Below are positions 7,251-13,715 of a stretch of DNA of 14,045 bases, piece by piece. This DNA comes from Methanimicrococcus sp. (GTDB lineage: Archaea > Halobacteriota > Methanosarcinia > Methanosarcinales > Methanosarcinaceae). The notes under the pieces were generated by a model. That model worked only from the letters and a program-made list of their open reading frames with translations, was not told the DNA's origin and did not search any database. The position numbers and the translations under genes are program-made. Numbering within the stretch: position 1 is the stretch's first letter; every line of letters starts with the position of its first letter. The DNA is taken from positions 1 to 14,045 of the forward strand of contig WRDC01000028.1 in the NCBI GenBank assembly GCA_009783635.1, in the 5' to 3' direction.

Positions 7251-7283
7251 CGGAAGGAGGCAAAAACATTAATTGAGGTCGGA

Positions 7284-8261
7284 ATGGATGAAATAACGAA
7301 TAAAACTGAGATTAAAAAATCAATTGAGACGCCTATTTTCAGCGCTTGCAATTCTGAAGATCTTTGCGGTATTCTTATCAAAGATTCGGTGGTGAATATA
7401 GCAAATCTGCTTGGAGCGGTGGCTGTCTTTACATTCGGAAACATTGATGTGCGCACTTTCCGCGGGCTGGATATCCCCATAATTGATATTACTCAGATCC
7501 GAACAATTATCGAAAAGCTGACCTATCTGAAAAATGAAAGCCAATTCCAAATTCAGGAACTGGCCGAGGCCATCCGTACCGAGGCTGACAGAAACTCTTC
7601 GCTTTTGATGAATGTCGCCGCCGTTGAATACAGCTTCGGCCATATTGACTACGGTATTGTTATCGGCCTCTTCCGCAGTCAGGATTCTTATTCATTCATC
7701 GTTCACAGTATGGCGGAGAATGAAACCGTTCAAACCATTCGCGAATGCGAAAAGCGTGTTTTGCCTGAAACATTCCAAAATGTTTTACATTTGGCGCTCA
7801 ATATCTCTATGAAAGGCCGGGAAGGCAAAAAAGTCGGCACCGCTTTTATTCTCGGCGACGAAGAGGAAGTCCTTTCCCGCTCCCATCAGATGATTATCAA
7901 TCCGTTCCGCGGTCAAGACCCCGGTTTAGAGGTGAATGTCAACAAGAAAAAATATTGGGAGTCCGTTATGGGATTTGCTCAGTTGGACGGTGTTTTTATC
8001 ATTTCCGAAACCGGTAAAATCTTGTCCGCCGGCCGTTATCTGGATGTCGATACCCGCGACATTCAAATTGAAAAGGGACTCGGGACGCGCCACCTGTCAT
8101 CGGCGTCCATCACCCGTGACACCAATGCAATCGCCATTGCTATTTCGGAATCCGGCGGTACGATTCGCGTTTACATGGATGGCAAAGAAGTCATTATGAT
8201 TGAACCGGACGCCTCGGTTGTTAAAATTGACGGGTGCCGGCTGCAAAGCTCCGCGAATTAA
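7284..8261 (+). CDS. dacZ: Diadenylate cyclase (c-di-AMP synthase), DacZ type
   Basis: 325 residues. The C-terminal part (about 165-320) is a DisA_N/DAC domain, which joins two ATP into cyclic di-AMP, a second messenger tied to osmotic and potassium balance. Visible landmarks are GTAFILGD (185-192), the DGA-equivalent DGVFIISETG (235-244), GLGTRHLSSASIT (265-277) for the RHR region, and SESGGTIRVYMDG (288-300). The N-terminal 160 residues have the alpha/beta look of the archaeal DacZ N-domain, which I recall being compared to a pyruvate-kinase-like domain; that is from memory. No membrane helix is present. The ATG follows GAGGTCGGA closely; a stronger GGAGG lies 24 bases upstream without a well-placed start. 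The last codons lie in a tandem duplication. Confidence 0.88.
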   Translation: MDEITNKTEIKKSIETPIFSACNSEDLCGILIKDSVVNIANLLGAVAVFTFGNIDVRTFRGLDIPIIDITQIRTIIEKLTYLKNESQFQIQELAEAIRTEADRNSSLLMNVAAVEYSFGHIDYGIVIGLFRSQDSYSFIVHSMAENETVQTIRECEKRVLPETFQNVLHLALNISMKGREGKKVGTAFILGDEEEVLSRSHQMIINPFRGQDPGLEVNVNKKKYWESVMGFAQLDGVFIISETGKILSAGRYLDVDTRDIQIEKGLGTRHLSSASITRDTNAIAIAISESGGTIRVYMDGKEVIMIEPDASVVKIDGCRLQSSAN

Positions 8262-8377
8262 AAAAAAGATCTCGCCTTAACCTCAAATTTTTTGAAAAAC
8301 GACTCGGCTGCAAAGCTCCGCGAATTAAAAAAAAGATCTCGCCTCAACCTCAAATTTTTTGAAAAACGACTCGGCTG
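8238..8377. repeat. 67-bp tandem duplication at the dacZ 3' end
   Basis: Unit 1 (8238-8304) and unit 2 (8305-8371) are identical except for T/C in cct[t/c]aac; the first six bases of a third unit follow (8372-8377). Unit 1 contains the last seven dacZ codons plus the stop. Unit 2 repeats that coding end outside the gene. Near-identity indicates a recent event. Confidence 0.97.
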
Positions 8378-8436
8378 AAAAAGTCATGCAAAAAAGATGA
8401 TAGAGAGATTTATTCCTGTTTAGTTCTATATTTTGA

Positions 8437-8445
8437 TTTATATAG
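8437..8445 (+). promoter_or_regulatory. TATA box for the lipoprotein gene
   Basis: TTTATATAG, a good archaeal TATA match, placed to start transcription near 8470 with a leader of about 45 bases. A second TATA-like run, AATTATATATA (8449-8459), lies just downstream. Confidence 0.55.
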
Positions 8446-8515
8446 GGTAATTATATATACTTCCGGCCCGTAAATATATAGCCTTTTATTCTTTTAAAAA
8501 AAGGAAGTCAATATC

Positions 8516-9163
8516 ATGAAAAAAACAAGCTTATTGGTTTGTTTCCTCTTGGTTTTAGGCGTTGTCCTTGTGGCCGGATGCCTCGGCAATGACAACAATT
8601 CAACCAACGACACAACCGTCACGGCTCCGCCGGACCCGATTGAAGCGCCGACTGATGCGGCAATGTATCGCGGCAATGTGACAAACATTTCCGTTGCAAA
8701 CGACACAACAATCATTACACTTGAACAGGTGAGGGGAACCAACTTCGGCGCGGCCGCGATGAAATTCGCCTTTACCGACGCCTCCAGAGCCAACATCGAC
8801 ATCGGCAGCTTAACTGTCGGCAGATATGTGGAAGTTTACTACGGCGTACCGCTCGGCGGCTCGGCGCCCGACCCGGCAGACATTATTGTTGCAAACCTTC
8901 TCTACGATGCGAACTTTATCGTCTACAACGGCGAAATCATCAGCGCAACGAACTCTGCCACCACAGGCTTTGTCGGAAATCTTGAAGTCAAACTCGAAAA
9001 CAACACGACAATGATTTTCAACTGCAACGACGACACTCAGTTCTACATAAATATATCCGATTTGACAGCCGGAACTCAGGTCAACATTCTCGGCAATTAT
9101 GTTGTTCAGACAAGCGAACCGCCTCAAAACACGGCTTTTGAAATCCGCTCTTTTGCCGAATAA
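8516..9163 (+). CDS. Putative lipoprotein, function unknown
   Basis: 215 residues. Residues 1-22 are a lipoprotein-type signal: a basic start, a hydrophobic core, then LVAGC with C22 as the likely lipidated residue. A short Asn/Thr/Pro-rich linker (24-45) follows. The mature part looks like two beta-rich modules of about 75 residues, starting near YRGNVTNIS (51-59) and VYNGEIIS (136-143). Each has a G-x-I/V opening strand, a central strand such as TTIITLEQV or NTTMIFNCN, and a DL/SLTVGxxVxVxxG-like closing strand, reminiscent of small OB-like domains; that comparison is inference. AAGGAAGT lies upstream of the ATG. It has its own promoter and terminator, so it is probably monocistronic. I recognise no specific family. 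Confidence 0.8.
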   Translation: MKKTSLLVCFLLVLGVVLVAGCLGNDNNSTNDTTVTAPPDPIEAPTDAAMYRGNVTNISVANDTTIITLEQVRGTNFGAAAMKFAFTDASRANIDIGSLTVGRYVEVYYGVPLGGSAPDPADIIVANLLYDANFIVYNGEIISATNSATTGFVGNLEVKLENNTTMIFNCNDDTQFYINISDLTAGTQVNILGNYVVQTSEPPQNTAFEIRSFAE

Positions 9164-9184
9164 GGTAAGTTTATAAACAGTTTG

Positions 9185-9226
9185 GAAAAAATTGCGACCG
9201 GACAAAGTGAAGGGAGCAATTTTTTC
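9185..9226 (+). terminator. Terminator of the lipoprotein gene
   Basis: GAAAAAATTGC (9185-9195) pairs perfectly with GCAATTTTTTC (9216-9226), an 11-bp stem with a 20-nt loop, 21 bases past the stop. The stem's own T6 and the later T tracts (9233-9253) give the T-rich exit. Confidence 0.8.
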
Positions 9227-9437
9227 GACAATTTCTTATTTTTTCGACAGTTTTTTGCCGAAATATTTTTCACTTTTTACACGATTTATCATTAAAGTTG
9301 TCAAAATGTTTCTGTTTTTTCGAAAAGATCGTTGTTTTTATTTAGCCCGCTTCATACACATTTTATTTTCAAATCTTTTATTTTCATATTCTGCGGATTT
9401 TTTTATGTCAACCTCCGAAAACCATTACGTCAGTAAA

Positions 9438-9454
9438 CGAAAACAATATATATG
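9438..9454 (+). promoter_or_regulatory. BRE-TATA promoter for the TrmO-like gene
   Basis: CGAAAAC followed directly by AATATATATG matches the archaeal BRE (CGAAA) plus TATA arrangement. The predicted start is near 9476, leaving about 90 bases of leader. Confidence 0.6.
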
Positions 9455-9567
9455 GGTGGGGGATTTATCGACTAATAACGAATAAAGTATTGATAGGGCA
9501 ATACACTGTTTGTTATTCCTCAAAAGATTAAACCGAACATTTATCTCAATATGGGTTGGAAAAATTT

Positions 9568-9858
9568 ATGCTCCTGACAGTTGAGCCGATTGGCAGCATT
9601 CGAAAATCGGCGAACAAAACGGAAATTCTGATTTATTCCGAATTTGAACAAGTCGTCACAAATATTGTTCAAAAATTCGGAGATAATCCGGAAAGAGGCC
9701 AAAAACTCCTCGTCGTACACAAAAGTAAAGAAGGGGTTAATCAATTAAAAGTCACGGAAGCGACTTTATTGGAACGCAAAGGCAATGTTCTCACTGTTTC
9801 TAAAATCGATGCGTCCGAGGGTCCCGTGATTGATATCTCAACTCAAATCCCAAGTTGA
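9568..9858 (+). CDS. Small TrmO-like (UPF0066-related) protein lacking the central motif
   Basis: 96 residues from the ATG. The first residues (VEPIGSIRKS) resemble the opening strand of TrmO, which methylates t6A37 of tRNA using SAM, and the end (LKVTEATLLERKGNVLTVSKID, then GPVIDIS) resembles the family's closing strands. The central block expected for an active enzyme, FATRSPxRPNP, is absent; the region reads NPERGQKLLVVHKSKEG instead. It may be a reduced, non-catalytic relative with another role, or the resemblance may be only structural. A TTG at 9556 is in frame but has no ribosome site; GGTTGG about eight bases before the ATG is weak but better placed. It converges with the toprim gene across an A/T-tract region. 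Confidence 0.6.
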   Translation: MLLTVEPIGSIRKSANKTEILIYSEFEQVVTNIVQKFGDNPERGQKLLVVHKSKEGVNQLKVTEATLLERKGNVLTVSKIDASEGPVIDISTQIPS

Positions 9859-9980
9859 AATCTGTTTTTTAAAAATCTGTTCTTAAAAAATTTTGCTTTT
9901 GAAAAATCTTTTTGAAAAATTTGCTTTTAAAAAAAATTGTTTTTAAAAAGTCTGTTCTTAAAAAGTTTGCTTTTTTACGA
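9859..9980. repeat. Alternating A-tract/T-tract region between convergent genes
   Basis: Degenerate repeats of T-runs and A-runs; the longest direct repeat is tctgttcttaaaaa followed by gctttt, at 9876-9900 and 9951-9974. It lies past the stop of the TrmO-like gene and past the toprim gene, so T tracts are available on either strand. It probably acts as a bidirectional terminator. Confidence 0.6.
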
Positions 9981-9983
9981 TCA

Positions 9984-10098
9984 GCCGAATTTTTTGAGAT
10001 TTCCTTTCAGCCGAATTTTTCGAGCTTTCTTTTCGCCCGAATTCTTTGGTCTCTTCTTCATCATCCGAATTCTTTGATTTCGTCTTCATCATCCGGAT
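9984..10098 (-). repeat. Degenerate 26-29-bp tandem repeat across the toprim gene end
   Basis: About four units, each ending in the boundary AAAGAATTCGG or AAAAATTCGG as read on the minus strand, with spacings of 26-29 bp. The unit nearest the gene encodes PDDEDEIKEF, and the next has the near-identical GATGATGAAGAAGAG. The shift in unit length places a TGA at the unit junction (10063-10061). Confidence 0.75.
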
Positions 10099-10528
10099 TT
10101 TTCAATTTTCCGACATATGAAAAAAGGCTTTCAACATCTTTTATTTCCTTTTTTGTGTAAAACAGCAGCGTTTCCCGATATTCCGTATGATATGAAACAT
10201 TCAGGTTTTGAAACTGTTCGGCCAGCCGGGAAGCTAAAATGCCTCCTTTTCGGTCCCAATCCGTCAGAATAACAGCTTCTTTTCCGGTTTCCGCAATTTT
10301 TTCGCAAAATTCGGCCGTCGGCCGGTTGGCACATTTGACAATTTCGATTTCTTCTTTAATTCCGAGATTCCGAAGAGACAAAATATCACGCCGGCCTTCG
10401 ACAATTATTAAAAAAGGTGATTTCGGGCTGTTTTCGGCGTCGCCGTTCAATGCCGATAAGACTTCTTCGACAGCTTTCAGGCTTTCTGCGTCTCTGTCGG
10501 AAACTCTTTTGTTTTTATCGGGTCTCAT
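10061..10528 (-). CDS. Toprim domain protein (UPF0292 type)
   Basis: 155 residues. A small stand-alone toprim domain: the glutamate motif FLIIVEGRRDILSLRNLG (E44), then VILTDWDRKG with the DxD pair D90 and D92, which coordinate magnesium in this fold. It resembles the archaeal UPF0292 group, related to ribonuclease M5-like maturases; the substrate is not known. Last gene of the map-DUF1805-DUF167-toprim operon, overlapping DUF167 by 14 bases, with GAGGAAGT before its ATG inside that gene. The C-terminus (PDDEDEIKEFG) is formed by a repeat unit and ends at a repeat junction; in another frame reading stays open for 35 more codons to 9958. The gene may therefore have been shortened by a frameshift. 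Confidence 0.85.
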   Translation of the reverse strand: MRPDKNKRVSDRDAESLKAVEEVLSALNGDAENSPKSPFLIIVEGRRDILSLRNLGIKEEIEIVKCANRPTAEFCEKIAETGKEAVILTDWDRKGGILASRLAEQFQNLNVSYHTEYRETLLFYTKKEIKDVESLFSYVGKLKNPDDEDEIKEFG

Positions 10529-10865
10529 TTACTTCCTCAATTTTCCGTAAAGCGCCCGCCAAAATTTCCCGAGCGGATTCTAAAGAAATTCCGTCGATTT
10601 TGATTGTTTTTTTTGAGCCGGTCATGCCGTTTTCAATAAAAACGCGGGACTGCGGGACAAAAAACAGCGCAGCGATCTCTTCGATCACCTGCTCGTTGGC
10701 CTTCCCTTTTCGGGCGGCCTCGGAAATTTTGACTTCAATGCGTTTTCGCCATTCGTTATAACCGCTCGGTACTTGGGTGACTTTGGCGCCCGGCGTGACC
10801 TCGATATCAATAAAAACCGCGCCTTTCGCGTCATCTTTTTCCCGTAATGCGTCTGTAAAAGGCAT
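10515..10865 (-). CDS. DUF167 family protein (YggU/UPF0235)
   Basis: 116 residues. Family signatures are VFIDIEVTPGAK (17-28), the SEAARKGKANEQVIEEIA helix (48-65), where GKAN is the most conserved element, and SRVFIENGMTGSKKTIKID (73-91). The usual length is 90-110. It is a small, widely conserved cytoplasmic protein without an established function. It starts 27 bases after DUF1805, with AAGGAC before the ATG, and its end overlaps the toprim start, so translational coupling is likely. Confidence 0.9.
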   Translation of the reverse strand: MPFTDALREKDDAKGAVFIDIEVTPGAKVTQVPSGYNEWRKRIEVKISEAARKGKANEQVIEEIAALFFVPQSRVFIENGMTGSKKTIKIDGISLESAREILAGALRKIEEVNETR

Positions 10866-10892
10866 ACTCGTCCTTTTCTGTTTTTGCGGTAC

Positions 10893-11180
10893 TTACAACA
10901 GCAGAAGCGCTTCTTTTCCGGTCATGCCGACTTTGACGCCTTTTTCTTCCGCTTTCTTTGTCACGGCAACAATTTCGGCTTTCATCATATCGTCAAAGGT
11001 TTTGACGCCTTTGACTTTGGCGGCGCAGGCGGAGAGGGCGCCGGCCGCTTCAATGTCCAAAAAACCGCACGCTAAAAACGATTTGTCGGCTGACCGAATC
11101 AACAAAAACGGAGCGGCATCCAATGAAATGGAATAAGCGTCAAATGTCTTCCCCTCAATCTCCAATAATTCAGACATCAT
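10893..11180 (-). CDS. DUF1805 family protein
   Basis: 95 residues, near the usual family length. LLIRSADKSFLACGFLDIEAAG (27-48), AAKVKGVKTFDDMM (53-66) and the GVKVGMTGKEAL tail (81-92) are the recognisable parts. The family is common in methanogens and has no assigned reaction. Tandem ATGs at 11180 and 11177 both suit the strong AAGGAGG site; I keep the first. The gene lies 26 bases after map and 27 before DUF167 on the same strand, so it is an operon member. Confidence 0.85.
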   Translation of the reverse strand: MMSELLEIEGKTFDAYSISLDAAPFLLIRSADKSFLACGFLDIEAAGALSACAAKVKGVKTFDDMMKAEIVAVTKKAEEKGVKVGMTGKEALLLL

Positions 11181-11206
11181 TCTCTGCCTCCTTCTTGCCG
11201 GCGTTT

Positions 11207-12115
11207 TCAGTCTCTTGTGGTCACTTCGCAGCCGTTTTCGGTGACGATGACGGTATGCTCTGCCTGAGACACCATTCCGCCGGAGGCTTCGATCAAAACC
11301 GGATAACTCGTGATGATGCGTTCTCGTTCTAATTGAATGAGCGCCAAATCCAGTTTATCGCTGTCCAGCCAGCGCTTGGCGAACGGAAGACCGTTGTATG
11401 TGCAGATTTGGTCCAAAACCTTTCTGACGAACTGAATCCGGGTCGGCTTCAATTTGGCCTGAGAATAAATCTCTTTGATGCCGCCGTTTTCCACATAACC
11501 GATGCCGTCCGTCGCAAACGGTTCAATCGCAATCGTATCGCCGGCACGCAGTTCCGCGCCCGCGCCCGCGCTTTTAATATTCGGAACGGACGGTTCGGCG
11601 TGCGCCGTGTACTGCGCCAGACCGTGCCCCATCAGATTTTTGACGGGCTTAAAACCGAGGCTTGTAATGGTTTCTTCAACGGCGGCGCCGATCTGAAGCG
11701 TTGTCGTTCCGGCTCTGACGGTATCGATCGCGGCTTTTAAGGCTTCTTCGGAAGCTTTGACAAGGCCGGCGTGTTTTCCCGATAAATCAATTGTCATGGC
11801 GCCGTCGGCGATATAACCGTCCACATGAACGCCGACATCGATTTTCACAACGTCCGCGCCGAAAATGCGCGGGTCGTTCAAGAGCGGCGTATCATGAGCG
11901 GCCGCATCATTGAATGAAATGTTGATCGGAAACGCCGACCCGCCGCCGAGTTCAATAATGCGTTCGTCAATGGAGCGCGCGTATTCGTAGATATTCATCC
12001 CGATTTTGATTTTCTCGCGCGCTTCTTTCATAATCTGCTGATGAATCTTGCCGGCCGCTCTGTATTTGTTCAAAATATCTTCTGTATTGATCGGATTCGT
12101 TTCATGTTTTGCCAT
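11207..12115 (-). CDS. map: Methionine aminopeptidase, type II
   Basis: 302 residues. Removes the initiator methionine from new proteins. All five M24 metal ligands are visible (numbering from the second ATG): D93 in KIDVGVHVDG, D104 in YIADGAM, H164 in LMGHGLAQYTAH, E198 in TIAIEPFATDG and E286 in SQAEHTVIV. FPINISFNDAAAHDTP (62-77) is the type II substrate-pocket segment with its histidine. A roughly 60-residue insertion between the histidine and the last glutamate matches type II enzymes. An ATG three codons earlier (12124) directly abuts AGGA; the ATG at 12115 is better spaced from AGGAATGA and gives MAKHET, so I prefer it. First gene of a four-gene operon. Confidence 0.96.
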   Translation of the reverse strand: MAKHETNPINTEDILNKYRAAGKIHQQIMKEAREKIKIGMNIYEYARSIDERIIELGGGSAFPINISFNDAAAHDTPLLNDPRIFGADVVKIDVGVHVDGYIADGAMTIDLSGKHAGLVKASEEALKAAIDTVRAGTTTLQIGAAVEETITSLGFKPVKNLMGHGLAQYTAHAEPSVPNIKSAGAGAELRAGDTIAIEPFATDGIGYVENGGIKEIYSQAKLKPTRIQFVRKVLDQICTYNGLPFAKRWLDSDKLDLALIQLERERIITSYPVLIEASGGMVSQAEHTVIVTENGCEVTTRD

Positions 12116-12179
12116 AATCGTCATTCCTAAAGGTTGAGAATAAATTAAATTTTAAAGGATAAGTTCTAAAGGTCTTTTA

Positions 12180-12189
12180 TTTTTATAAA
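12180..12189 (-). promoter_or_regulatory. TATA box for the map operon
   Basis: On the minus strand TTTATAAAAA, about 65 bases before the chosen map start. Transcription would begin near 12155 with a leader of about 40 bases. It lies just beyond the peptidase reading end, so map has its own promoter. Confidence 0.6.
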
Positions 12190-12219
12190 CCATATCGTTG
12201 TCAAAATGACAGGAAACCG

Positions 12220-13502
12220 TCAGATTTCAAAAATTTTCGGCATTGTATTCAAATTCCGGCATCCGTCTTTTGTAATGACAATGGTGTCTTCGATTCTTAT
12301 GCCGCCGATTCCCGGGTAATAAAGCCCCGGCTCGATTGTAATCACGTTTCCGGGTTCCAAAATATGCGGATTTCAGAAACGGACGGCGTTTCATGAATGT
12401 CAAGACCGACGCCGTGTCCGGTCGAGTGAATGAAACCGACAATGGAGCCGGTCCTGTACGTGTCGTAGCCGGCCGCTTCCAAATAATCGCAGACGGTGTT
12501 GTGCACATCCGCGCAGCTGACACCCGGCCGCGCCGCGTTCACGCCCGCCGCTTGCGCGCCTTTGACCGCGTCATACATACGGATCAGTTCTTCCGGCGCT
12601 TTGCCGCGGATGACCGTTCTCGTCATGTCGCCGAAGTAGCGCGTTTGTTTGCTTTGCGGAAATATATCAATAACAATCGGCTGATGAGCGTAAAGGGCGC
12701 CGCGCGTTTTGCCGTGCGGGTCGGCGCTGTCGGGGCCGCAGGAAACGATGGTTTCGTCGTCGGCGCAGCCGCATTCCAATAAAACGCGTGAAATTTCGGC
12801 GAGGACTCTTTCTCCCGTGAGGACATTTCCTTCATAAACAAGTTTGCCGCCACCGCTGCCGCCGCCACCGCTGCCGTCGCCACCGCTGCCGCCCCCGCCG
12901 CTGCCGGCATCATCCGCCCGGGATCTTTTGATCATTTGAATGGCCGCATCCATTGCTTTTTCGGCGGCGTTTTGGGAGGCCGCGATTTTTTCGATTTCGT
13001 CTTCGGTTTTAACGGCTCTGGATTTGGTGAACGGCGATTTGATCAAAACGACCTCCAACCCTTCGTTTTGAAGCGCCCTGTCGTAATAAGCGGGAAAATC
13101 ATAGGAAACGGCGACCGTTTTAACATTTTTTTCCGCCAGCATTTCTTTTAAAACGCCGGCATATGCCAGATTCGAATCTTTCTTTTCTTTGGCGCGCTCA
13201 CGGTATTTGTAATCTGCCGTCGTTCTGATCTTGCCGTCCGGAACTCTGGATTCAATATCGGCGCGTCCTTTTTCCATCTCCGGAATCAGCAGCGTTTCAT
13301 CGCCGTTTGAGGCGAGCATATAAGAAAAGGCGTCCGACGCTAAAAAACGGGTTGCGTAATAGATGTCGCTGTCGTGAAGGGCGCCGTGCATTAAATAGGC
13401 GTCCGTGCCGGCGGCGGCCAGGATTTCCGAAATGTCGGCGGGGGGCGTTTTTTTGTTTGTTTCTGTTTTGCCGTTTTCACCGGCGTTTCCGAGAGGGGGC
13501 AT
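12220..13502 (-). pseudogene. M24 family Xaa-Pro aminopeptidase/dipeptidase, frameshifted near the C-terminus
   Basis: Residues 1-165 are a creatinase-like N-domain (TDAYLMHG, FLASDAFSYML). Residues 166-386 hold the M24 fold with metal ligands D279 (VIDIFPQSK), D292 (YFGDMTRTV) and H363 (STGHGVGLDIHE). The frame then breaks near 12359-12362, at a run of four T's on the coding strand: frame 0 ends after FWNPET at 12342. One more T restores FLEPGNVITIEPGLYYPG and IRIEDTIVITKDG, which carry the two missing metal-binding glutamates, and reading continues to the stop at 12220 (427 residues in all). As given the enzyme should be inactive; a sequencing or assembly error is also possible. Residues 200-219 are an unusual Gly/Ser linker. 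No ribosome site is seen; a TATA box about 26 bases upstream suggests a leaderless mRNA. Confidence 0.85.
12846..12902 (-). repeat. 15-bp in-frame microsatellite encoding a Gly/Ser linker
   Basis: Nearly four units of a 15-bp repeat (AGCGGTGGCGGCGGC on the coding strand) encode SGGGG, SGGDG, SGGGG and SGGG within the peptidase, between helix AAIQMIKRS and KLVYEGNVLTGERV. The GC content is far above that of the surroundings. Confidence 0.95.
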
Positions 13503-13526
13503 ATTTTACAAACGGAGGCGGTTTGA

Positions 13527-13535
13527 TATATATTT
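13527..13535 (-). promoter_or_regulatory. TATA box for the M24 peptidase gene (leaderless?)
   Basis: On the minus strand AAATATATA, centred about 29 bases before the ATG at 13502. At the usual archaeal spacing transcription would start within a few bases of the ATG, and no SD-like sequence sits between, which points to a leaderless transcript. Confidence 0.5.
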
Positions 13536-13581
13536 ATTCCAAAGGGTTAAAAATGGTGAAGGGCGGTGGTTTTTAGGAATA

Positions 13582-13621
13582 CCTGATTTTAATTCCCGAA
13601 TTCGCCGTCATTAAAATCAGG
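13582..13621. repeat. 12-bp perfect inverted repeat
   Basis: CCTGATTTTAAT (13582-13593) and ATTAAAATCAGG (13610-13621) with a 16-nt spacer containing GAATTC. It lies about 50 bases upstream of the peptidase TATA box and downstream of another hairpin. It could be an operator or a second 3'-end structure; the sequence does not decide. Confidence 0.8.
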
Positions 13622-13636
13622 CCGGCTTAACGGCTT

Positions 13637-13694
13637 AAACAATGAAATCGTTTTTAAGGGGTCGCGGGCAGAACACCGAATGATTTCATTGTTT
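13637..13694 (-). terminator. 13-bp inverted repeat, likely 3' structure of the membrane protein gene
   Basis: AAACAATGAAATC (13637-13649) and GATTTCATTGTTT (13682-13694) pair perfectly around a 32-nt, partly GC-rich loop. It begins 21 bases past the stop of the membrane protein gene. The T run after the stem on the minus strand is short (GTTTAAG), so termination is plausible but not certain; a small structured RNA is an alternative. Confidence 0.5.
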
Positions 13695-13715
13695 TATCCG
13701 CGGCAAAGGTTTTTC

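Larger units (their letters stand above)
6839..7283. other. Divergent intergenic region between rfcS and dacZ
   Basis: About 445 bases. A GC-rich patch at 6905-7000 contains the small palindrome CGCCTTCGGCG near 6917-6927 and an SD-like AAAGGAGGT at 6956-6964. The rest is AT-rich, with TATA-like words at 7090-7098 and 7161-7169 on the dacZ side and a weak ATTAATAAG on the rfcS side near 6885. AAAACCGCTT is repeated near 7100 and 7208. A short open frame follows the SD-like site (TTG 6973 to stop 7113), and another runs antisense to it (6900-7082, minus); neither is recognisable. Confidence 0.6.
9164..9567. other. Intergenic region between the lipoprotein and TrmO-like genes
   Basis: About 400 bases. 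It holds a terminator hairpin (9185-9226), T-rich DNA to about 9410, and a BRE/TATA promoter (9438-9454). An open frame at 9192-9485 starts inside the terminator stem, lacks a ribosome site and is Phe/Ser-rich, so I do not call it a gene. Confidence 0.65.

Noticed and set aside
9192..9485. 97-codon plus-strand open frame
   Set aside because: It starts inside the lipoprotein terminator stem, has no ribosome site and has the Phe-rich composition of T-rich non-coding DNA.
12357..12366. Programmed -1 frameshift site in the M24 peptidase
   Set aside because: The sequence around ATA TTT TGG does not fit the X-XXY-YYZ slippery pattern, and I see no obvious downstream structure. An indel is simpler.
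12846..12902. Vector or engineered-linker contamination
   Set aside because: The linker is continuous with peptidase coding on both sides, contains an Asp variant and varied codons, and no vector sequence is visible.
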